Below are positions 1-12,894 of a stretch of 64,000 nt of DNA, piece by piece (the stretch's first letter is position 1; each line of letters starts with the position of its first letter). The translations under genes were made by a program, and so were the position numbers. The DNA is from Aquilaria yunnanensis (Eukaryota; Streptophyta; Magnoliopsida; Malvales; Thymelaeaceae): assembly GCA_039654915.1 (NCBI GenBank), contig CM077595.1:88391501-88455500 (forward strand), read 5' to 3'. The notes beneath the pieces were generated by a model, which made no database searches, was not told where the DNA came from, and worked only from the letters and a program-made list of their open reading frames with translations.

Positions 1-620
1 TTTCAAAATATAATTGGATATTGCATGTACTATCTATATATCATTATTTCAATTCCTTTATGCATGAAAAATGTTGTGGGAGTTGTTGTGGAGGTTGGTA
101 CAATAGAGCAACAGATTGTTAATGGTGATTCAGTTGATACCTTAACCATAAAATTACAGAATTTGAGATATTTTATACACCATGATGTTCAATGTTTTCC
201 CTTGGACCATTTGTGTCAAAGAAGAAGATTTACTAAATTGGAGATACACATCCATGTATGATCTACCTTACTCATAATACATAAATCTATGATGTGAATT
301 ATGAACCTTATGATTTTTCCATGCATAAAATTGAGTTTGTTACCTTTGACCAACTTAACACACGTGTGGACCAAGAAAAATTCCTTACAGGTTTTCCTAA
401 AAGTTTTTCAAAATATAATTGGATATTGCATGTACTATCTATATATCATTATTTCAATTCCTTTATGCATGATAAATGTTGTGGGAGTTGTTGTGGAGCT
501 TGGTACAATAGAGCAATAGATTGTTAATGGTGATTCAATTGATACCTTAACCATAAAATTACAGAATTTGAGATATTTTATACACCATGATGTTCAATGT
601 TTTCCCTTGGACCATTTGTG
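1..620. repeat. Direct duplication, 405-bp period, about 215-bp homologous units
   Basis: Positions 1 to about 220 recur at 406 to about 620 with only a few substitutions, for example at the stretch following TTATGCATGA. The 185 bases between the copies are single copy here. The first unit is cut by the window edge, so the full period may be a tandem array continuing to the left. Short ORFs run through both units (25-261, 294-527) but are interrupted and match no family I recognise. The second unit runs into a T-rich tract near 624. Confidence 0.85.
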
Positions 621-1056
621 TATATTTTTTTTTGTTGCTAATTTTCATTTTTTTTATAGCAGGAATAAAATTCTATTTACATTATAGACAAAGTTCTCCA
701 ACATTTTTTTGGTGAAAAGGGAAGAAAATGAATTATCTTGTGTTGTAGGAGTTTTCACTTATTTAGTTGTCAAAACTTTTCAAAGTTTCTAGCATATTAT
801 ACGTTCTTTCATCCACATTTAGCTTTACTTCTCATTCTACTATAATGGAACTTTTTTAACTAACTTATTTTTGTTTATAGGTCGACCAAGCTTAGGAACT
901 TCAAGATCGAGCAGAATTTATTTAAATATTCAAATTCCTAAAATTGACAGTATAAGAGATTATTTTATGTAAGTTTTTAAAATCAATTTTTGATTTACAA
1001 TATATGTCTTACTTTGATTAATAACTTACCAACCATGATTTTATATTATAGATTTA
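621..1056. other. AT-rich intergenic DNA, nothing recognised
   Basis: Low-complexity AT-rich sequence with no ORF of note. No TIR, LTR or gene fragment was seen between the 405-bp duplication and the AT microsatellite. Confidence 0.5.
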
Positions 1057-1066
1057 AATATATATA

Positions 1067-1128
<62 letters not shown>
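1057..1128. repeat. (TA)n microsatellite
   Basis: A nearly pure TA dinucleotide run of about 70 bases, interrupted by a few extra T or A bases near 1068-1072. Confidence 0.95.
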
Positions 1129-1130
<2 letters not shown>

Positions 1131-1302
1131 GGTTAAAGCACTGCAAGATTATGTAGATGAAATTAAGAAAGATTTGTAATCTTAGTAGCTAAGATCTATT
1201 TCATTACAATTACATGTTTTATAAGGAGTAATGTCTTACATCGAATAATACTATTAATAGAAAGTAAGAGTTTGGATAAGTTTTGTATTATACAACTAGA
1301 CT

Positions 1303-2256
1303 GGTAAAAGTATCAAATTTGCCATTAATATTTATGTCAGCGCTCGAATTTGCTACTATAGTTTTTTTTTTCTTTTGCCCAATCTCTCATTAATGTTTCA
1401 AAATTGGCTCAAATATGTCACTAAAGTTTCAAATTGAGGGTGAATATGTTACTACTATTAAAAAAGTTAACAGAAAACATTAAAAATAATAAGTTTTAAA
1501 ATTTTAAGGTGATAATATAAGTTTTAACAAACTTCAGATATTTTATGTAATTAGTTTCTCTTTCTCTCTCAAAGGTCATCTACTAACGCCGCCTTCTACA
1601 ACTTTTTCTTCTCCCATTGCCACCAGTGAGATTCGAGAGTAAGAGCTGTCTTTCTTCCGCACGAAAGCACTTCCTCCGCTATCTTCAATGCTTCCCTCTG
1701 ACATCTCTGATGCTTTTTCTCCTCTCTTTCCTTTTCTTCACCTCCACCGGAGGTGGAGACCAATCTTCCAAAATCTCCAGTACAAAATATGAAGCTAATG
1801 CTCCTGGAAACTTCAATTGTTACATAAAAACTAAGTCCAAAGAAATTCTCGAGATTTTGTCAATTCTGATCCCGAAATCAATCTAATAGAATAGCTGGCT
1901 GCATGCATTGCCTATAGTCCTCTAATGGTGCTCATTCCTTGGTCTAATGAGATGTTACCGGAGGTAAAGCTAGACTGAGCACGATTTTGGTAAATTTGAG
2001 GCTGGAGAAATTCCTGACATTTGAGGTGGGTCAAATTACCTATTACTCTTGTAATTTTTTAAAAATTATATTATCATCCTGAAATTTCAAAACTTCTTAC
2101 TATTTATGTTTTCCGTTATTTTTTTTTTTTTTAACAACAGTGATATATTTAAGCTAATTTTAAAACATTAGTGAAAAATTAAACAACAAAAAAAACCCAT
2201 AGTTGCAAATTCAAGCCATAGCCTAAACATTAGTGGCAATTTTAATACTTTTGCCC
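1303..2256. mobile_element. Mutator-like TIR element, about 950 bp, non-autonomous
   Basis: The left end starts GGTAAAAGTATCAAATTTGCC. The right end, read on the minus strand from 2256, starts GGGCAAAAGTATTAAAATTG. Inverted similarity continues for roughly 200 bases on each side. The nine bases outside the ends are AACTAGACT (1294-1302) and AACTACACA (2257-2265), 7 of 9 identical, fitting an aged 9-bp Mutator-type target duplication. No transposase is visible. The interior (about 1560-2000) is less AT-rich and holds an 89-codon ORF at 1617-1886 of unknown origin, possibly a captured host fragment. The element lies about 440 bp beyond the helicase stop codon. Confidence 0.65.
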
Positions 2257-2696
2257 AACTACACATACAAATAATAAAAACATAACCTACATTCTAACAC
2301 AAATCCAATTTCAATACAAGGAATGATTCTCATGCATCACATGGGTTGTTCAACTAGTATAATAATAAGCCAAGAAACCCCCAATGAAATTTATCCTTTT
2401 CCAAAATAATGCATTTTAAAATACATTTTAATGGAACCAATCATAATTACAGTTTAGTCACACCTTATAGGTAAAAAGAACATTAGAGCGTACAGTAAAT
2501 TACCTGCATTTATAGAATGGCGCTGAAGTTTCAGGATTGCGAAATAAAAAGATAAAAAGAATTATATAACAGATTTTCAGTACAATTAATTGATTCAGAA
2601 TGCTGCGACTCTCGTATCGAGCATCTTCCGCGGGAACGTCAAAAGGATTAAAGGGCTAGCGCTTGCTAATAAAATGTGTAGTTCGGTAAGAAGCAT
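2257..2696 (-). other. 3' flank / probable 3' UTR of the helicase gene
   Basis: AT-rich sequence between the TIR element and the helicase stop codon at 2697-2699 (minus). It probably contains the 3' UTR. I could not place the polyadenylation site with confidence. Confidence 0.4.
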
Positions 2697-5600
2697 TCAT
2701 TTGGAACGCAAACCAGGGACGTTCCTAAGACCCATCTTGTTGAGGACGAGCTTGGGAATTGCTGGGGGGGCATCAAGCCCCATGCATCGACTGAACTCAT
2801 TCGCCAGTTTGACCAGTCCGCTTTTGTCCCTCCCCACATTCTTATCTGAATTGTAGTAACCAAGCCACGCTTGGTACGCCGCCTCTTTGCTCTTCATTTC
2901 CACATGACAGAGAGCCTTCTCCACCTGCTCAATGGTCATTTGTTAGTATGCTCCAACGTCTGTAAAGCCCCCCTTCTTTTTCCTCAGAGAAGCTCATGAT
3001 TTCAGTTCATTAAAACCCCCATGCAATGAAGATAAATTCCATAAATGAGAGCGAACAAACTACTAAAAGATAAAAGCGTGGTGTAATTACCTTTTTCTTT
3101 GTCTCCAGATCCACCAAAGGTAAAGGAGCTTTTGTTATCGGCAAATCCTTGATGGTTGATTTGAAGAACTCCTCCCACGGTGCAAGCAACAGCATGCCTT
3201 CACCTTCTTTACCTTTCCGACCAGTCCTGCCTAGCCGATGTATGTACTGTTCTCTACCAGATGGCAAGCCAACCTGCAATTGCAAACAAAAAAAGGTACT
3301 GAACCGTCAAACTTAGATAAGCAAAGGATACCTCAGGCACATCATATCATGATCAGCCCACAGTTTAGTAAAGTCAATCTAGTCCCATTTGTGACATGAA
3401 GTTCAACTTGTCAATTAACAGCCACAGTGACATAAACTTGTGCAAAAGAAACATGAACATCAACAAGTTGTTATGCTGGATGCGTTTCTTGAAGCAATCC
3501 TAGAATGAGTGAATTTCATTTGGTTGCATGATAATGTTCATACTATAAATCATCTTGTGCAGCAGAATGAAGTAGCATGGACTTCCAAGTCCAAACCACA
3601 TAATGGCTGGTACAAATTTTTTTACCTGGATGACCAGTGTTATATCTGGATAATCAACTCCACGAGCAGATACATCAGAAGTCACGAGAATGAGACCCTT
3701 GGACTTCCGGAATTCATCAGAAACCTTAGTTCTATAACTTTGCGACTTTCTAGAATGGATCTCCCTAACATTCAAATTCAGCTCAGACAGCAGCTCAGCT
3801 ACCAGCTTTGTCATCATAGCAGTTGTGCAGAATACAATAACCTACAACAAATATTTGTTATGTCACAATTGGGGAACATGAATAAATAAATGCATGTAGA
3901 ACTAAACATCTAAAATATAATCAGGGGTTGCAGCGAACCCCATAAAGAAGTGCTAATCACAAGACAAAATTTCAAACCTTTTGTGAACTATGTCTCCTCC
4001 ACCTACGGACTCCCTATTAAAATCCCAAAATCTCATCAAACTGACTCAACTACTCTGATACACTGAACACATCTACCAAGAATATCAAATCCAAGATTTT
4101 TTTTTCCATTTCTAGGGGCATATATGTAACATCACAAGATAACATAAATTTGCCACAAGTGTCATAAATAGAAGATGATATGGTATTGAAAGTAGACCGA
4201 CATCTATTTTAAGCTGTATACCTAATCAACTGAAAATGAAGAGTTAAAAAAGGTTATCACTGGCAGCCAGACTAGGAAAATTTGAGAGGAGTTTAACAGA
4301 AGTTTTGGACCAAGGCAGGTTCTACCATCAACTCTGCTGACCTATTCAATTCAAAACTTGAATATAAGACAATCATTGCGATTTTAACTTATAAGACATC
4401 TTGCATATTATTTACCAATAAATTGTATAAGTTCTAGATTAGGACATTATGCCATGATAACTTCGGTTTTGTTCAGAAAATACCCCTACAACTTTACTTC
4501 TCCACATTATAAAGGGCATGTGAAGGATCTGCTTGTGTCCACACAGTAAGGTTTAAACTTTAGGTGGAGCTTTCACCTTCCAAGCAGAGTGCAAGAAATG
4601 TTTTGCTGACCAATGCTGACTAACGTAAATCAGGCCTTCTAGCAGAAGTTTCTAAACCTACACCTTCCCAGCTATACTTTTCCCATTATTCACTACAAAC
4701 AGTTTTTAAGTCCATAAAAATGCCATTACTTTGTATTTAAAAAGTCCACAAAACAACATTACCCAAGCTCTAAACATATTCTGTATTGCACTGGGAGCAG
4801 GTAAGCCATACCTTGTAGTCAACATTATCCGCAACATGATCTTTCAGAAGAGCATACAATATGGGGAAATGGTTCTCTAGTGAAGCTACCATATATGTTT
4901 GTCTGACCTGCGAGGGTTTAATTGTTAGGAAAATTGTATATTCAAGCTCTATATTAACAGAAAAATTGAGCAAAAGATAAGACTCTACCTGAGAGTTAGT
5001 CTCCTCACTGCCTTCTTCAACTGTATTTATAAATTCATGATCTCTTTTCAGAGCAATGTGACACATTTGGAGAACCTTTACATCACAAGCAAATTCAAAG
5101 TTATTTTGAAGTTATGCCACCATGTATCTATAGAAACCAAGAGATAAGGACCAACACCTCTCTAGGAACAGTGGCAGAAAACAAAAGTGTTTGTCGTTGT
5201 TTTGGAACAGCAGTAACTATCTTCTCAATCTCCTTACGGAAACCCATGTCTAGTAGACGATCAGCTTCATCCAGTATGAGTACTTTCACGCCCATCAACC
5301 TTGTAGCAAAGCCCGCAGTATTCTCAATATGGTCTCTGAGCCTTCCAGGGGTCGCAACAAGAATCTAGGGATTTAAATTAGTTGGGAGAGGGGGGGGCGG
5401 AGAGAGAAGAAATCAATAGAAATCAATATTCCCCAAGAAAGATGCCACAATTAATTATAACCAATACTGAGAATCAGAATATAGATGGCTCTATAAACGC
5501 ATACCATCATCCCACCTTTCTTTTACAGGCAAACTAAAGTTCAATTTTCTAGCATTAAATTCTCATACTATCTTGAACCAAGAAAAATTATCAACGTAAG

Positions 5601-8380
5601 TGCTTGCAACAGGAAAACTCATTCTTGAAAAGTAATGGCGCCATTGATCATAAAATCACCTGACAAGGGTTTGCTTGCATGCGCTTCTGTTCGACAGCCA
5701 GTCTTGTACCCCCTATGACAACTTGAACTCCAATAGAAGGATGGTACTTCAATAATCTATTTGCTTCTACAGAAGCTTGAATAGCAAGCTCTCGGGTTGG
5801 ACATATTATAAGCACAAGAATTGGTGGTCGCTTTACATCACGATCGATAGGAGGTGATTTTTCCACCACTTCAATTGATGGAACCTATGATCAACAGTCA
5901 TGTAAACACACCCTAAGTCTTGACACACATGTTTATCATTAGTGAATGAAGGGAATGAATATTTGATACTTATATGAAAAGACAGGATAAATTATTAACA
6001 CGAAAATAAGACTACATAATAGAAAGTCAGAATGAAACATGGTTGAATCTGATAATGCATGGAGAATTTACAACTATATGAGGCATCTTTCCTGAAAGGA
6101 TCTATGCAATTTTATAGCAGATAATATTCCTTGCACACTCAAAATAGATGGTACCTTACCAAGAAAGCTAAAGTCTTCCCAGTGCCAGTTTTGGCTTTAG
6201 CTAACACGTCCTTGCCTAAGAAAGTTGAAAAGGATAACAGCTATCAATGTATTAGCATTTACAATTACCAAATTAAAGTAGATAACCACTGGAAGAATGA
6301 AGATTTTCACGGCAAGTAGGGAAGACTTTGTCCCAATATTTGCATCAAAGGATTGACCCTGATAAATGGTTGGCTATTTTACAGGTAGCTAAAAAATTGC
6401 ACCATCACATAAAATTGTTGGAAAAAATATCAGAATATTCTAGGCCATTTAGAGAAACACATAGTAACACTGAATAATTCTTTTCAGCAACCTAATCTCA
6501 AACGAGTTTTATAACCATATGGAATTTCTTTAATCATGCCCAAGGAGTCCAGCTTCCTTCAAAATAATGTCCTTGGGAGGGAGGAAAATGCACCCAAAGA
6601 CACTAGTTGTCATCCCATTATACATTCTGAGTTTCCAAATCGTATCTGAGGCTAAATATAAGGAATCGTGTTCAAATAGCTCTTGTTGATGAAACTTAGA
6701 GAAGACTGTCTTAGAAGCTTTGGGCATACCCAATTGGGGTGAATATCTTTGCTCGGGCAAAATACACTAATAAAAATCTTGTTTTCTAGAGTTCATCGAA
6801 GAACTTGCCTATAGCCAGGTAGCCAAGAAGACAAGGTTCAAGGGCCAACCAACTGGTTGAGATTAAGCCCTAGTTGAATGGTTGGTTAACTATCCATAAC
6901 TTTTTCCCCATTATACAGTTCAAAGATTCCAGAAAACCACAGAACTCTAAATGCTGCCGTTTTGCCCTGAGCCTGTGATGATAAGTACGATAAATACTTT
7001 TGGTGCATATAGCATCCCAGGGGTAGCGTTTCAAATAGCAGGCTGTCATATTCACATAAGTTCCTTTTTTAAGTTTTTAAAGTACCAAAAATGGAAGAGA
7101 GAAACCACCTTTCAGGATTACAGGAAGAGTTGCTGCTTGTACAACAGTCATCTTCTCAAATCCAGCATCCTTGATTGCCTTTAAGGTCAAGGGTGAGATC
7201 AAACACCGGTCGAACCTGCAGGGATACCACAAATTAGATAATTGCATACACTTGTAAATTGTAAGTCTTCTCAACACCTTAAGCACGTATGATAAGTGAT
7301 GTTAAAATGTTAACATAAATGCTCAGCCAACTGCCAGTTCAATGTTAACGATAACATTTTCCAACAACTTATTGTGGCATTAGCAAATCAACTCATTCAT
7401 CTTTCTATGGCATGAAACAATATAGCTGATCTAACAACCAACCTGTTGTTGCTTAAATAGGAATCAGATTTAACAGGAGAAGTTGGCACATTCAGCTTAT
7501 CACCCTTATCCAATCCAAATGCAGAGCTAACTTTCTTCTCCAAAGCTTCTCCTCCAAAGTTGCCATCTTCATTGTCACTAGCATCTTCTTCGAGCAAATC
7601 TGTAATCCCACCCATCATTTTTCTTCCATTATCATAGGACTCATCATCGTCATCATCTTCTTCTGCTTCTTCTTCCTCTTCAGTCACATTCAGTTTTCTA
7701 CTAAGATTTATCCCCTCTTTCACAGATTTTCGAGCACCTAAACCTCTCTCTCTCCCATTTCCCTTCAAGTAATCCATATTACCACCACTTTTCATACTCC
7801 CGCCACTCTTTCTCCTCGGATACAGCTGGTCGTTCCCAGAATTGTCATCGTCTTCTAACTCACTATCGACCAGCTTACTGAACCTGGAATTTCTCGAAAA
7901 TGAATCGAGAGACCTTACTCGAGAGCTCCTCCCATTAGAATTCCCAAAATCATTCGAATCACTCTCTCTCCGCCTCTTCATTGAACCCCGATTCCTCTCT
8001 TTATCTCTACTCCTCGTCCTGTTGCGTGACCTACCTTCGTCCATATCCTCCTCGTCACTAGTTAGCCGGCCTCGCAACGAGTTGGTCCTCAAATCGCTGA
8101 TCCAGTTGCTGAGTTCGCCCTCGTCCTCGATCAAGCTCTTCGAGGCGCGAACCTCTCTGCTTCCTCCACGAGAGAATTCGGAGGTCGATTCAGCCCTCGG
8201 TCGAAAAGGTCGAGTCGACAACCGCCGTACCACAAAAGGTTGGTTCGAAGAACCAAGAAGCCGGTCCTTGACGGGGAAGATCCGACGGAAAACGGATATG
8301 GGGCTGCGAGAAAGAACGGCGGGGCCTGTTCTAGCGAAGGGAAGGGACGGACCGGCGAGGCAAAGCAGCTTTAAGTGCAT
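2697..8380 (-). CDS. RH31: DEAD-box ATP-dependent RNA helicase, RH25/RH26/RH31 type
   Basis: Ten exons on the minus strand: 8380-7443, 7215-7109, 6215-6160, 5884-5660, 5364-5158, 5075-4989, 4907-4812, 3841-3626, 3273-3091 and 2924-2697. All introns are GT-AG and phases close to 2343 nt, 780 residues plus stop. The start is backed by an in-frame TAG three codons upstream. Residues 1-60 are Arg/Ser-rich with few acidic residues, suggesting an organelle (probably mitochondrial) presequence. Residues 60-310 are charged and low complexity, with an acidic run near 250. The core then shows the Q motif (about 314-340), AKTGTGKT (356-363), PTRELA (396-401), TPGR (447-450), DEAD (474-477), SAT (505-507), ARGVD (631-635) and HRLGRTGR (656-663). 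The C-terminal extension ends in [12 protein letters not shown]-box proteins use ATP to unwind or remodel RNA. The family call is firm. The choice of RH31 over RH26 or RH25 is less sure. Confidence 0.95.
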
Positions 8381-8690
8381 TAATGCCTATTCGCGGGTCA
8401 GTTCGCCGGATTTCGGTAGGCGTTTGGAGGAGGAGAGCAGGTTGCTTTCGAAATGCGGCGGAAAGATGTGAGAGCTGCTTTCTCAGGGTTTAAGCATTAA
8501 GGTTTAAGCTTATCCTCGTCGTCCCTGGACCTTTCGGCCCAAGTTCATCTCTCACCCCCAAACTTTTATAACTCAGACACATTCATCCACATGGCCCGCA
8601 GTCATAACTCGGTATCACTCAGCCCTCAAATTTTATAAATTAGAGTATATAAGGTTATGTTTGACCCACACATTGTAGAGGGTAATTTTT
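8381..8690 (-). promoter_or_regulatory. Probable 5' UTR and proximal promoter of the helicase gene
   Basis: The sequence upstream of the helicase ATG is GC-rich from 8381 to about 8540, then turns AT-rich. No clear TATA box was found at a convincing distance, which is common for housekeeping plant genes. Inference from position and composition only. Confidence 0.35.
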
Positions 8691-9480
8691 TTAATAAATT
8701 TATAATTAAAATAAATATCAATAATAATAATTTAAAAATTCTAAGTCATAAATTTATGTTCATTGATTAAAATTTTGAGTTAAGATTTTTTTTATATTAT
8801 GTTCTTATCATTAAAAATATCAATTATGATCAAAACATAAAAATGTAAAACATAATATTGTACATTATTTGAAATGATAGATTTTTTTGGTGATTGAAGA
8901 ATAATTGAGTAAAATTTTTTATCTCTTATCAATTTAAATTTCAATTTTTAATATAGATAAAAAAATTCACTTTTAATTTTAGGAATTATTGACCAAATCA
9001 CTTCATTAAACCATAGAGCTTTTTATTTTTACCTTTACTAAGTTAATGGTAACCAATGTTTTACTTTAGAAAATAATACATCATAAAAAAAATATAAAAT
9101 TTTGTTGAATTTATATTAATCAATGAATGGTTTAACCATTAATATAGTAAAGGTAAAATAAAAAGAAAAAAAATAAATTGACTAAAGTTATTTCATATTA
9201 AATACCAAAAGCTGATGACAGAAAGCGAAAGTCAGGGAGCATTAGGGCAGAAGTGAAACATCTAGGGACCAAAAGAGGGGAAATACCAAAAGCTGGTGAC
9301 AGAAAATGAAAATTGGGGAGCATTAGGGCAAAAGTGAAACATCTTGGAACCAAAAGAGGGGTTTGACCATAGTTGGATGAAGCAAAAAAAAAAAAAAGGC
9401 CGCAACATGTGAAGGATGAAGGGCAAAATCGTCCATACACTGTTTATCACTGTAGTTCGAACAGTGGAGCCTTAACGGCT
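8690..9480 (-). repeat. Dispersed repeat, minus-oriented relative of the 41-44.7 kb array
   Basis: The reverse complement of 9190-9480 follows the same order of blocks as 41130-41300. An inverted pair around ACAGTG is followed by a poly-T tract, a block beginning CAAACCCCTCTTTTGG, and a CTCCCC block. The 9000-9190 part also matches 40210-40560, sharing the phrases CCAATGTTTTACTTTAGAAA and AATGGTTTAACCATTAA. An internal 83-bp unit is tandemly doubled (9200-9362). No coding capacity is visible. The family is not identified. It may be non-autonomous Helitron-like. Confidence 0.6.
9200..9362. repeat. Two tandem units of about 83 bp
   Basis: The block from AATACCAAAAGCTGATGACA to CCAAAAGAGGGG occurs at about 9200-9282 and again at about 9284-9362, with roughly 10-15 percent divergence. 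The related 41-44.7 kb copies carry this block once. Confidence 0.85.
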
Positions 9481-10219
9481 TTTAGAATATAGTTTAATAA
9501 GCACCTTAATCGAAAGAAATGTTGTTTTTATTTATTTTTGAACACAAACAGAAACTATAGTGCATACACCATAATGATGCTTAGGAGAGGGCCAAGAGTT
9601 TTGCGCACAGTTGAAATGATTTCAATTCTTCATTTCCTACAACACAATAATAGTAATTCAAGATCATATCTGGACGATAGACCCCTAATAATTTCTCTAG
9701 TTCGAATTCCATTTCTTATAGAGATTTCCTATTGTAGGTTAGGAAAAAAATAGTTTTAAATTTTATTTTAAATCATGTATAAATTACCATACATACATGT
9801 ATAAATTTTTTTTTAAAAAAATGTACCATTGGTACATATATTTTAAAACAACTACTAATTTTCTTTCATTCTTTTCATTTTAAGAACAAAATTCGATTGG
9901 TAAATTTTAACATAAATATTTATATTGTTCTATATATTTCATTTTTTACATGTTTTTGTATCAATATATATATTACATAATTAGAAAAATTATAATGAAA
10001 TTAGAGTACATATAAAAAGGTGTAAGAAATTATTTTTAATATTTTTCATCTTAAAATAATATTTCAATTTCCCATACTATACATTTAGCCCTTAACTTAA
10101 CCAATTGAAGCAAGTTGGTCCACAGTTTACTACTTGAAATAATTGGTACTTGAACTTTAAGAAATTATGCTAGTAAGTCCAATTATTAATATAGAAAATG
10201 GACAACGTTGGATGGAAGC
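9481..10219. other. AT-rich intergenic DNA, no gene seen
   Basis: A short ORF at 9538-9753 has no recognisable domain. The rest is homopolymer-rich AT sequence. No LTR, TIR or gene fragment recognised. Confidence 0.45.
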
Positions 10220-10480
10220 TGATGGGGGGCACTCCCCGTTCTTGGACGAATGGTGATAGCAACGCCTTTATTCTCAGAGCGACACATGTCCTCGGCCAAG
10301 CTTAAAACTGCTCGGGACAAACCGACCCGATAACAAGTATGAACAACTAAGCTACCTTACATGTGGACAAGCACCCGTGTTTGCAAGGAAAATGTATACC
10401 TATGAGGCTATAAATACCCCTTTGTTCACATCGCCAAAGGGGGCCAAATCACATTTATTACAGAAACCTCTAGGCTACAA
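10220..10480 (+). repeat. 5' LTR of the first gypsy element
   Basis: It begins TGATGGGGGG and matches 15982-16260 through blocks such as CAAATGGTGATA (here GAATGGTGATA), GGCCAAGCTTA and GAGGCTATAAATACCCC. The TATA box TATAAATA is at 10409-10416. The 3' limit of the LTR is uncertain. Confidence 0.7.
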
Positions 10481-10779
10481 GCATCTTCTGAGATCCAGGT
10501 CAATGGGCAACCCCGACCCATGGAAGCCAAGTTGAATGTCGACCAAAGGTTACCTCTTGAGAAAGAAGCCCACATGCCACAAACGGCTCATAGGCCTGAA
10601 AGGGCTACTAAACAGTCATGGCCTCAACTTCTCTATCATTCAACAGAAAGACAATTGGAGGCCCAAGACCAATGATTTACAGTTAACCAACTTGGGACCC
10701 TTTTGGCGAAACAGGAAGAGCAACTTGTCCAATTCTGGTCCGAGCTTGCTCGAGCACAAACAATGAAAGGAAAAGAAGC

Positions 10780-11350
10780 TAAGCCGACCTTCTTATGTCC
10801 TGCCATACAGCACGCACCTATCCCCGACAAATTTAAGCTTCCACCCCTGGAGTTATGATAGAACCATTAACCTACACGATCACGTACAAGCTTTTTTTGA
10901 CAAGATGAAATTTATAATTACAATGACTCTGCGCTCTCCCAAGCCTTCCCAACCACCCTCAGGGGCCCCAGCACATAAATGGTTCTCAGGCTTACCTTAT
11001 GGCTCGGTTCAATCTTTTCTCATCTCAAGAGACTATTTGTCAACCACTTTGTGGGGGGGGCAAACATTAGGAAAACAGTTCTCAACCTGAGGACCATAAC
11101 CTAATAAAAGGGTGAAAGCATTAAGGAGTATATTTTTTAGTTCAACAAAACTACGGTTCATGTCCAAGGATTAGCAAACAATGTAGCCACAGTATTAATT
11201 GTTGGAGGACTCAACACAACATCAGCCTTCATCAAAAGCTTGGCTGGGCAGGAACCAAAAACCCTACAGAAGTTCTACAGCGGAGCTTATCAACATTGAT
11301 GATGTCATATCAGCTCATCGAGCTGAGAACCGCCGAGGCCTTAAAAATTT
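10780..11350 (+). pseudogene. gag remnant of the first gypsy element
   Basis: Around 10820-10890 the translation shows a KFKLPPLE-type start followed by a DHV(Q)AF-like segment, the usual opening of the gag domain in this gypsy group. A WF-G-L-P-GS-Q-SF segment follows (10980-11020), and a segment on glycine-rich leftovers near 11040-11070. Frame changes and stops break it throughout. No intact ORF exceeds about 76 codons. Confidence 0.65.
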
Positions 11351-12097
11351 GAAAAGTAAAAAATAGAAAGCTGATTCTAAAAAGAGTTAAGGACGATTAA
11401 TGAGAATGCCTCGAAGTGACCAAACTATATGTCGAGAATCCTTGATACCCCGTCTCTATAGGTCTGTGCAGAGACTAGATGTATCTTATACGCTCTTGAA
11501 TGCACCCCAAAAGTAGATCATCGCGATCATGGAGAAATACTGAGATTTCAGGAGACCTAACCATATAAGAGCTCCCTCAAAGAGCCAGAACCCTAGGTTC
11601 TACTACAAATTTCATCAGGTAAAAACACTAGCGTAATTCGACATCATTTCGACCATTCGGTCCCTAGTTTAACTCTTAATCTGTAGGACCATGACCACTT
11701 GACAAAACATTGCATTGGGCTCAAAAATTCCATTGAAGAATTAATATAGCATGGGAAATTAGCCTAGTTAGTCAAAGTGACAATGAATGAACCATAGTGC
11801 GCCTATAGAAGCATCACAAGAGATGAAACCGATGGCAATAAGCCTTGAGCCAATAGTGGTCATTCTACCATTCACATGTTGATAAACCACCCTCGTCATG
11901 TGAAGACACATTTAATGTGCATTATGTGACCAAGATCCCTGAGAGCTTGAGATGCTCCATCTTTTTCTCAGATCGGAGACTTCAGACAACTAATTGTATT
12001 CCATGCCACCATAGCAAGTCACCTTGTTAAGAGGATATTTGCTAGATATAGGGGCTTAACTAGACGTAATCTACAAGCATGCATTGCACTGGATCAC

Positions 12098-12289
12098 ATG
12101 GATCTGTACATACAAGCCTTATTGAACTTGTGCGGCAACAATGTGTATGGAGCTGATAACCAGCCTGTACCTATTGAGGGAGTTATCGTGCTTCCCATAA
12201 TTGTTGGTGAGCTGCAGAAAGGCGAGGTGAATATGAGGCAAATGACCATCCTAATGAATTTCAAGGTCATAAACTCACCATCTCCATAA
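12098..12289 (+). pseudogene. Protease/RT linker fragment of gypsy pol
   Basis: A 63-codon open stretch contains the hydrophobic pattern (LYGF-like, then PIEGVIVLPI, then a MTILMNFKV strand) seen between protease and RT in Tat-like polyproteins. The catalytic DTG of the protease is not visible in the preceding sequence. Assignment rests on pattern and position between gag and RT. Confidence 0.5.
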
Positions 12290-12894
12290 AATGTGCTTTT
12301 TTTACTTTCACTACCAATTGGCTTTCAATGTTCACATCCAATCGATGACCCTTGAAGTCAAGTTTCCTACCCCTACAGAGAAAGAACGATCTTGTCAATC
12401 AATCTAAGAAGGTTGGGTCCCCCCGACCACTTGGTAAAACAGCTTTGCCAATTTTGTGGATACGTATGAACGAATGACTTAACTACACTAATGTTAGAAT
12501 TGTTCAATTTTAGAGATGAGGAGAAATTTTGCTAAGGCTCTCCGGTTGATTAGGTAAAAGAAGCAGCCATTGATTTGTCAAATCCAAACAAAACAGTGAG
12601 AGTGGGAGTCAGCTTAACACCAGAATTGGAGTCTGAGTTGACCGTGTTGTTACAGGAATACTGAGATATGTTTACATGGTTCGTGGTTGATATGCTAAGA
12701 ATCAACCCTTAGGCCATCATGCATATATTGAGTGTGGACCCCAAAGCCTGACCAGTTGTTCAAAAAAAGTGATCTTTTACCCCGGAAAGGTAATAGGAGG
12801 TACAGGCTGATATCAACAAGCTTCTGGCCCCATACTTCATTACTGAAGTCTTTTATCTGACATGGTTAGTTAATGTGGTGTTGGTCAAAAAGCA

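Noticed and set aside
7842..8471. Plus-strand ORF of 209 codons
   Set aside because: It is the shadow of helicase exon 1 on the other strand. The minus frame carries the in-phase splice junction and family match.
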